The notes beneath the pieces are model-generated. The model was not told the origin of the DNA. It searched no databases and saw only the letters and a list, made by a program, of their open reading frames with translations. A DNA stretch of 64,000 bases. Source: Alphaproteobacteria bacterium (GTDB lineage Bacteria; Pseudomonadota; Alphaproteobacteria; Bin65). A program made the position numbers and the translations under genes. Below are positions 58,399 to 64,000 of this stretch, piece by piece (positions within the stretch are counted from its first letter, which is position 1; the number at the start of each line of letters is the position of its first letter). The stretch covers positions 1 to 64,000 of the forward strand of contig JAJFFJ010000018.1 in the NCBI GenBank assembly GCA_021776685.1, written 5' to 3'.

Positions 58399-58518
58399 AT
58401 GGCTTGGCCAGGGCAGGGTCCTGCCAACGACGGCCACACCGGGGCCGCGAATTCGTTAACCCGACCCCTAAGCATAAAGGATGCGTCGGGCACAAAGTTA
58501 ATGCTCATCTTTCCTTAA
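58399..58518 (+). CDS. Possible 39-residue small ORF upstream of the Calx-beta gene
   Basis: ATG 58399 follows a strong GGAAGGAG (58387-58394) at good spacing, and the frame runs 39 codons to TAA. The product begins MAWPGQGPANDGHTG and shows no signal, helix or motif I recognise. The hairpin at 58460-58490 lies inside it, so it might be a leader peptide for the large gene 138 bases on, in the same frame. The good binding site is the only evidence for translation. Confidence 0.35.
   Translation: MAWPGQGPANDGHTGAANSLTRPLSIKDASGTKLMLIFP
58460..58490 (+). promoter_or_regulatory. Bulged hairpin upstream of the Calx-beta gene
   Basis: CCCGAC (58460-58465) and GCAT (58472-58475) pair with ATGC (58481-58484) and GTCGGG (58485-58490), leaving a 6-base bulge and loop AAAGG. 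It is followed by the direct repeat TTCCTTAA (58511-58518 and 58535-58542, 24 bases apart). The rest of the 397-base gap between 58260 and 58656 holds nothing else I can name. Confidence 0.4.
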
Positions 58519-58656
58519 CTATAGCCGGGAAACCTTCCTTAAATCGGACGTGGCAGCCTGCCGTGTCACTGGTGGAAGAGTATATGCGGGGAGTGGGTCA
58601 GTCCCTTCCTGCATTTACCGCCACCGTCACACGGGGAGCCTTTCGGGGCGACAGGC

Positions 58657-61600
58657 ATGGAAAAATCAGGGCTCAGCACTGACCTGACGCAGTTGGCAGA
58701 CGCCGGAGGCATCGGCACGCCAGCTGATACAGGACCAGTCACACCGCCGTTGCCGCGCACAACGGTGGTGCATCCAATTTCAGTTTTGGTGGAACGGGGC
58801 ATCGCCTTTGACCCGGCATCCACCACCGCAGTTGTTACTGCGGACGGCAAGCTTCAGTTCCTGTTCCGTGATTTCCGACGCGTTGTATTTGATCTCAATG
58901 ACGATGGCGGCGACGCCGACATGTTCGACATGCGCCCCGGCATCGTCGACGATCCTGTTGAGCTGGTCTCCGTCATCACGGGCAAGCAGCCCGCCACGTA
59001 CCAAGATGCAGCCGTCAAAGAAAATGCCCTGGGGGACGACCCAGGCCTGCTGCAAGACATCAACCCCGACGCCGGCGACAAAATCGAAAAGCCGGCGGAA
59101 CCCCGCGATGTCGAATCGTCCGGCCGGTTCTTTTCCTCCGCTGACGTTGGGGATATGGGCGACGGCATTGGCCATCTTGACGGGCTCGGCAACGAAGAAT
59201 TGAATTTCGGGCTGATCGACCAGCCAGATGAAATTGCGGGTCCTGAGCCAGACGGCATCCAGGGTGATCTGCTGGACCTTCCGGTGGTCTCCATCGTCGC
59301 CAGCAGTGACGGTTCGTCAATTGTGACCACGACGGAAGGGATCGGCGGCTCTGGCGGTCACTCTGTGGGCTACACCATTCGCATCGACGAAGCCCAGCTG
59401 CGGGATTCGTATGTGCACTGGCAGACTGTTCAGCTGACCGCGACCAGCCTCGACTTCGAGCCACAGGACTGGTGGGCCATCATCAAGGCCGGCGAGACTG
59501 AGGTGGATGTCAGCGTGCGGGTCTATGACGATGATCTGACTGAGAACACGGAAGTATTTGCCGTGCGGGTCATCGATGTACGCGACGCCATGGACGGCAA
59601 CATTACCGGCCAGGTCAGCAATACCCAGAAACAGGTGCGTACCTTCATCCAGGATGATGATGCCGTCACCTTCTCGCTGGACGGTCCGGTTATCGTGACA
59701 GAAGGCACAGACCCCTTCGCCGTATTCACCGTGACCCAGCATGGCAGCCTGGATACCGATGCCAGCGCGTCTTTTGACTATTTTACCGCCAACGGTACGG
59801 CCACTGGCGGCCAGGATTTCGCGGACATCCTGGGGTCCATTACGCTGACCGGCACCGGAGACGGCTACACCCAGCAAATCAGCGTGCCGATCACCGACGA
59901 CAACATTGTTGAAGACGACGAAGAGTTCACGCTGTTCATCGATTATGGCGGCGGCATCGATTCTGCTGGCGGCACGATCATCGACAATGATTCGGCCACA
60001 TTTTCCCTCAGCGGACCTTCCTTCGTCACCGAAGGTGCGGACCTGTTCGCTGTCTACACCGTGACCCAGACCGGCGCGCTTGATGTCGGCTTCACTGCTG
60101 CTGTCGATTACGCGACGTCGAACCTGACCGCCATCGACGGTGCGGACTATACCGGCGCCAGTGGTGTCCTGACCTTTTCCGCCACGCCCTCCGGCGCCAC
60201 CCAGATTTTCCAGGTGCCGATCATTGATGACGCGATTTTCGAAAGCACCGAGAATTTCCGTGTCGAGATCACGCCGAACACGGCCAATGCCACCGTCGCC
60301 CCCGGATTTGGCGTCATCAATACCGATATCGTTGAAGGCGGTCCGGCCCCGGCCGTTCAGATCACCAATGGCAGCGCGGCGGAAGGATCCCCGGTCGAAT
60401 TTGGAGTCTCCCTGTCCCGTGCTGCAGATACGTCTATTACGCTTGATCTGTCGGCAGCCGATGGTTCGGCAACGGGCGGCGTCGACTTTGAAAATACCAG
60501 CTTTGAAATCAGTTTTGACGGCGGCACCACCTGGGTCAGTGCTGGCGGCGTAGATGGCACGGAAGTCACCTTTGCGGCGGGCCAAACTGCCGTCCTCGTA
60601 AGGGTCGATACCACAGATGACGCAGTATATGAGGGCAACGAGACCTTCACCCTTCAGGTAGACAATGTGGTCTCCGGTCCAATCAGCGATTTCAGCGATA
60701 CGGGCACCGGGACGATCATCGAAAATGAGGCGGCGCCGACCGTCTTTGTGTCGGACGCGGTTGCCAGCGAAGGCGACGCCGCGCTGTTCACGATCTCACT
60801 CTCCGGCGGCAGCGATGAGGCCATTGTCCTCGACCTGCAGACAACCGACGGCACTGCCACCGGCGGCGTCGATTTCGAGACCGGCAATTTCCGCTTTTCC
60901 ACGGATGGCGGGTTGACCTGGCAGGACGCCGGCGGCGCAGGCGGCACGGAAGTCACCATCCCTGCCAACGTCACCTCCATCTTCGTCGAGATCGAAACCA
61001 CTGAGGATGTGATTTTCGAAGGTGATGAGACTTTCGGGCTTGAGGTGGGCAATGTTGTTTCCGGCACGGTGGCTGATGCCAGCGACACGGGCACTGGCCT
61101 GATCAGCGAAGACGAAACTGCACCGGATATCAGCATTTCCGATGCCAGTGCCGCCGAAGGCAACCCCGCGGTCTTTACGGTCGCTATGTCTGGGGCGAGT
61201 AACGAGGACATTACGCTAGATCTCGGCGCGGTCGGTGTCTCCGCGACAGCCGGTTCCGATTTTGAGAACGCAGATTTCCGCTATTCCACGGATGGCGGCG
61301 TCACCTGGCAGAATGCGGGCGGTGTCAACGGTACGCAGGTCACATTTGCAGCCGGCGCCACGTCGGTTTTGGTTGAAGTGGACACCCTGCCTGACGGACT
61401 GTTTGAAGGCAGCGAGACATTTACCCTGGCTGTGAATGGCGTTGTAACCGGAACCGTTGGTGACACAACCGACACCGGGACCGGCACCATCCTGGAGGTG
61501 ACCCCCGCGCCGGACATCACCATTGGAGATACGTCTGCGACCGAAGGCTCGCCGCTGGTCTTTGACATCAACCTGTCCGGTCCATCGGTTGAAGACATCA

Positions 61601-64000
61601 CGATCGACCTGCTGGCCACCGGCATCAGTGCCACGAGCGGTACGGACTTTGAGCTCACGGACTTCCGTATTTCGACTGACGGCGGCGTAACCTGGCAAAA
61701 CGCCGGCGGCACGGATGGCACCGAGGTGACCATTCCCGCGGGGACTATATCCGTTCAGGTCGAAATCGACTCTCTGGACGACGCCGTCTATGAGGGCGAC
61801 GAGACCTTCGCCGTAAGTGTTGATGCTGTACTGACGGGCACCGTGGGCGACACGTCTGATTCTGGCATCGGCACGATTGTCGAAAATGAGGCGGCGCCGA
61901 CAGTCTTTGTTTCGGACGCAGTTGCCAGCGAAGGCGACGCCGCGCTGTTCACGATCTCCCTCTCGGGTGCGAGTGACGAAGCCATTGTTCTCGACCTGCA
62001 AACGACGGATGGCTCCGCAACGGGCGGCATCGATTTCGAGACTGGGAATTTCCGCTTCTCGACCGACGGCGGCGTGACCTGGCAGAGCGCCAGCGGGGCA
62101 GGCGGTACGGAAGTCACCATTCCCGCCAATGTCACCTCAATCTTCGTCGAGATCGAAACCACCGAAGATGTGATTTACGAGGGCGACGAGACGTTTGGCC
62201 TTCAAGTTGCGAATGTGATCTCCGGAACGGTGACCGACGCCAGCGACACGGGCACCGGCCTGATCAGTGAAGATGAAACGCCGCCGGATGTGACGATTTC
62301 CGATGCGGCAGCGACCGAAGGCAATCCGGCGGTGTTTACCGTCGCGCTTTCCGGTGCAAGTGCTGAAAATATCGTCCTGGACCTCCAGGCGAACGGCGCC
62401 ACGGCGACCGCGGGCCTGGACTTCGAATCCACGAGCTTCCGGTACTCACTCGATGGCGGCACCAGTTGGGCCAGCGGCGGCGGCGTCAATGGCACCCAGG
62501 TCACGATCCCTGCCGGTGACACGTCTGTGCTGGTTGAAGTCGATACATTGGGTGACGCCGTATTCGAGGGCACAGAGACCTTCACTTTCGCCGTTGGTGG
62601 GGTGGTCAGCGGTGTGGTCGGCGACATCACCGACACAGGTACCGGCACGATCCTGGAATCTGCAGCCGCGCCTGACGTGACAATCGGGAACGGATCCGGT
62701 GTAGAAGGCAGTCCAGCAGTATTCGCCGTTGATCTTTCCGGCCCGTCAGCCGCGACGATCACGCTTGACTTACAGGCCACGGGCGCCAGCGCCACGGCCG
62801 GCACGGATTTCGAAATCACCGATTTCCGTTACTCTGAAGATGGCGGTCTGACCTGGCAGAATGCCGGCGGCATCAACGGTACGGAGATTTCCTTCACGCC
62901 GGGCAACACCACGGTTCTGGTGGAAATCGACACCATCGACGATGTGATCTTTGAAGGTGACGAAACCTTCAACCTGGCGGTCAACGGGGTGGTCGCCGGC
63001 GTGGTTGGTGATACCAGTGACACCGCATTGGGCACGATCACGGAAAATGAAGCGGCCCCGGATGTGACCATCGCTGATGCCTCGGCAAGTGAGGGTAGCC
63101 CGCTCGTATTCACCCTGGACCTGTCCGGTGAGTCAGATGAAGCGATCACCCTCGACCTACAGGCCACTGGCGTCAGCGCGACAGCAGGGATCGATTTCGA
63201 GGTCACGAATTTCCGCTATTCCACGGACGGCGGCGCGAGCTGGAATAATGCCGGTGGCGTCAACGGGACGGAAGTCACCATGGATGCGGGCAGCACCACC
63301 ATGCTGGTCGAGGTCGATACGCTTGATGACGTAGTCTACGAAGGCGATGAGACATTCACCCTGAGTGTCAATGGCGTGGTCGCAGGTGCGGCCGGTGATA
63401 CGTCAGACACCGCGACCGGTACGATTGTCGAAAACGAAGCCGCGCCGGATGTGACCATTGCCGACACCAGCGCCACCGAGGGCAGCCCGGCGGTCTTTAC
63501 GATGACCCTGAGCGGGGAAAGCGACGAGAACATCATCCTTGACCTGCAGGCGACTGGCGTCAGCGCGACGGCGGGTACTGATTTTGAAATTACCGGTTTC
63601 CGCTTTTCAACCGATGGCGGCGCCACCTGGAACAACGCCAGCGGCGCCAATGGTACCGAAGTCACTGTGCCAGCCGGATCCACGTCAATCCTGATCGAAG
63701 TAGACACACTGGATGACGTCGTCTTTGAGGGTGACGAGACCTTCACCCTCAGCGTCAACAGCGTGATCTCCGGAACGGCTGGAGACACCAGCGATACCGC
63801 CACGGGTACGATTGTTGAAAATGAAACGGCCCCGGATGTCACCATTGCCGACGCCAGTGCGACGGAAGGTAATCCGGTCGTCTTCACCTTGGACCTGAGT
63901 GGTGAGAGCGATGAGAATATCGTTCTCGATTTGCAGGCGACTGGCGCGAGTGCCACGGCAGGAACCGATTTCGAAATCACCAACTTCCGCTATTCCGCAG
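58657..64000 (+). CDS. Giant Calx-beta repeat adhesin-like protein (3' truncated by window)
   Basis: Open for 1781 codons to the right edge with no stop. ATG 58657 is the first in-frame ATG after stops at 58516 and 58540; a weak AGG lies before it and GGGGAG is about 16 bases away. Residues 1-215 are unique, acidic and without a signal peptide. Three diverse Calx-beta-like domains follow (about 205-335, 341-445, 446-560), then 129-residue Calx-beta repeats from residue 566. Motifs such as EGDETF suggest Ca2+ binding. Lack of a signal peptide fits type I secretion, but no T1SS gene is in the window. Confidence 0.88.
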   Translation, partial: MEKSGLSTDLTQLADAGGIGTPADTGPVTPPLPRTTVVHPISVLVERGIAFDPASTTAVVTADGKLQFLFRDFRRVVFDLNDDGGDADMFDMRPGIVDDPVELVSVITGKQPATYQDAAVKENALGDDPGLLQDINPDAGDKIEKPAEPRDVESSGRFFSSADVGDMGDGIGHLDGLGNEELNFGLIDQPDEIAGPEPDGIQGDLLDLPVVSIVASSDGSSIVTTTEGIGGSGGHSVGYTIRIDEAQLRDSYVHWQTVQLTATSLDFEPQDWWAIIKAGETEVDVSVRVYDDDLTENTEVFAVRVIDVRDAMDGNITGQVSNTQKQVRTFIQDDDAVTFSLDGPVIVTEGTDPFAVFTVTQHGSLDTDASASFDYFTANGTATGGQDFADILGSITLTGTGDGYTQQISVPITDDNIVEDDEEFTLFIDYGGGIDSAGGTIIDNDSATFSLSGPSFVTEGADLFAVYTVTQTGALDVGFTAAVDYATSNLTAIDGADYTGASGVLTFSATPSGATQIFQVPIIDDAIFESTENFRVEITPNTANATVAPGFGVINTDIVEGGPAPAVQITNGSAAEGSPVEFGVSLSRAADTSITLDLSAADGSATGGVDFENTSFEISFDGGTTWVSAGGVDGTEVTFAAGQTAVLVRVDTTDDAVYEGNETFTLQVDNVVSGPISDFSDTGTGTIIENEAAPTVFVSDAVASEGDAALFTISLSGGSDEAIVLDLQTTDGTATGGVDFETGNFRFSTDGGLTWQDAGGAGGTEVTIPANVTSIFVEIETTEDVIFEGDETFGLEVGNVVSGTVADASDTGTGLISEDETAPDISISDASAAEGNPAVFTVAMSGASNEDITLDLGAVGVSATAGSDFENADFRYSTDGGVTWQNAGGVNGTQVTFAAGATSVLVEVDTLPDGLFEGSETFTLAVNGVVTGTVGDTTDTGTGTILEVTPAPDITIGDTSATEGSPLVFDINLSGPSVEDITIDLLATGISATSGTDFELTDFRISTDGGVTWQNAGGTDGTEVTIPAGTISVQVEIDSLDDAVYEGDETFAVSVDAVLTGTVGDTSDSGIGTIVENEAAPTVFVSDAVASEGDAALFTISLSGASDEAIVLDLQTTDGSATGGIDFETGNFRFSTDGGVTWQSASGAGGTEVTIPANVTSIFVEIETTEDVIYEGDETFGLQVANVISGTVTDASDTGTGLISEDETPPDVTISDAAATEGNPAVFTVALSGASAENIVLDLQANGATATAGLDFESTSFRYSLDGGTSWASGGGVNGTQVTIPAGDTSVLVEVDTLGDAVFEGTETFTFAVGGVVSGVVGDITDTGTGTILESAAAPDVTIGNGSGVEGSPAVFAVDLSGPSAATITLDLQATGASATAGTDFEITDFRYSEDGGLTWQNAGGINGTEISFTPGNTTVLVEIDTIDDVIFEGDETFNLAVNGVVAGVVGDTSDTALGTITENEAAPDVTIADASASEGSPLVFTLDLSGESDEAITLDLQATGVSATAGIDFEVTNFRYSTDGGASWNNAGGVNGTEVTMDAGSTTMLVEVDTLDDVVYEGDETFTLSVNGVVAGAAGDTSDTATGTIVENEAAPDVTIADTSATEGSPAVFTMTLSGESDENIILDLQATGVSATAGTDFEITGFRFSTDGGATWNNASGANGTEVTVPAGSTSILIEVDTLDDVVFEGDETFTLSVNSVISGTAGDTSDTATGTIVENETAPDVTIADASATEGNPVVFTLDLSGESDENIVLDLQATGASATAGTDFEITNFRYSA
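60352..64000 (+). repeat. Tandem 387-bp repeats coding Calx-beta units
   Basis: Unit starts, judged by the conserved strand before the SEG/TEG motif, are 60352, 60739, 61126, 61513, 61900, 62287, 62674, 63061, 63448 and 63835: nine full units of exactly 387 bp (129 codons) and a partial tenth. No unit differs in length. Units 2-4 resemble units 5-7 one-to-one, and units 8-10 resemble each other. The array continues past the window. Confidence 0.9.

Noticed and set aside
58404-58682. 92-codon ORF upstream of the Calx-beta gene
   Set aside because: A weaker start than the ATG at 58399, composition without motif, and it overlaps the start of the large gene in another frame.
59317-63983. Long minus-strand ORFs (59317-60585, 60654-61211, 61216-62001, 62202-62819, 63336-63983 and others) opposite the Calx-beta gene
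   Set aside because: They recur with the 387-bp repeat and their products are low-complexity or repetitive (VSLASPTVP-like). The plus strand has one uninterrupted domain-bearing frame, so these are codon-bias shadows.

Overview
The window is chromosomal DNA of a free-living, Gram-negative alphaproteobacterium. The sequence is GC-rich by eye. Lineage markers are a C4-type 5-aminolevulinate synthase (HemA), a DUF1467 protein, LpxI rather than LpxH, a short ProRS without the editing insertion, and a LexA box of the alphaproteobacterial form GTTC-N7-GTTC in front of lexA. I cannot place it to order. No rRNA, tRNA, insertion sequence, prophage or CRISPR array was seen.

Layout. (1) 1-6408: the end of the complex I operon (nuoM partial, nuoN), then birA, coaX, rnj, mce and a DUF1467 gene, closed by a bidirectional terminator. 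(2) 6606-15165: a purine permease on the minus strand, then proS, a lolC/E gene, lolD and dnaE. (3) 15343-29154: a long run of translation, lipid and envelope genes, rpsB-tsf-pyrH-frr-uppS-cdsA-dxr-rseP-bamA-skp-fabZ-lpxA-lpxI-lpxB, followed by gloA. lpxD is missing from its usual place before fabZ. (4) 29556-42290: gltA and gltX (minus), comEC (plus), lexA, moeA, moaC and ppiD (minus), then tpiA, secG and pyrG (plus). (5) 42472-49550: accessory metabolism, with an AhpD-like protein, an SDR, a hydantoinase/oxoprolinase pair with a VOC protein, and hemA. (6) 49644-54334: a three-gene cluster of a CHASE2 adenylate cyclase, a TPR/beta-barrel outer-membrane protein and a secreted FecR-domain protein. 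(7) 54451-58259: ccmF-ccmG and an MFS transporter. (8) 58657 to the right edge: the first 1781 codons of a giant Calx-beta repeat protein, not closed in the window.

How the genes fit together. Regions 1-4 are housekeeping: respiration, cofactor attachment, RNA decay, lipoprotein export, replication, translation factors, isoprenoid and CDP-lipid synthesis, outer-membrane assembly and lipid A. Short strong hairpins sit directly on translation starts or gene junctions in this block (rpsB/tsf, pyrH, dxr, bamA, pyrG), which suggests mRNA-level control. The least explained part is the right end. There a CHASE2 cyclase, a Slam-like barrel protein and a FecR protein form a probable operon, and about 4 kb further on comes a very large adhesin-like protein. 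Its repeats are exactly 387 bp long, show a three-unit higher-order duplication, and each carry an Asp-box-like motif.
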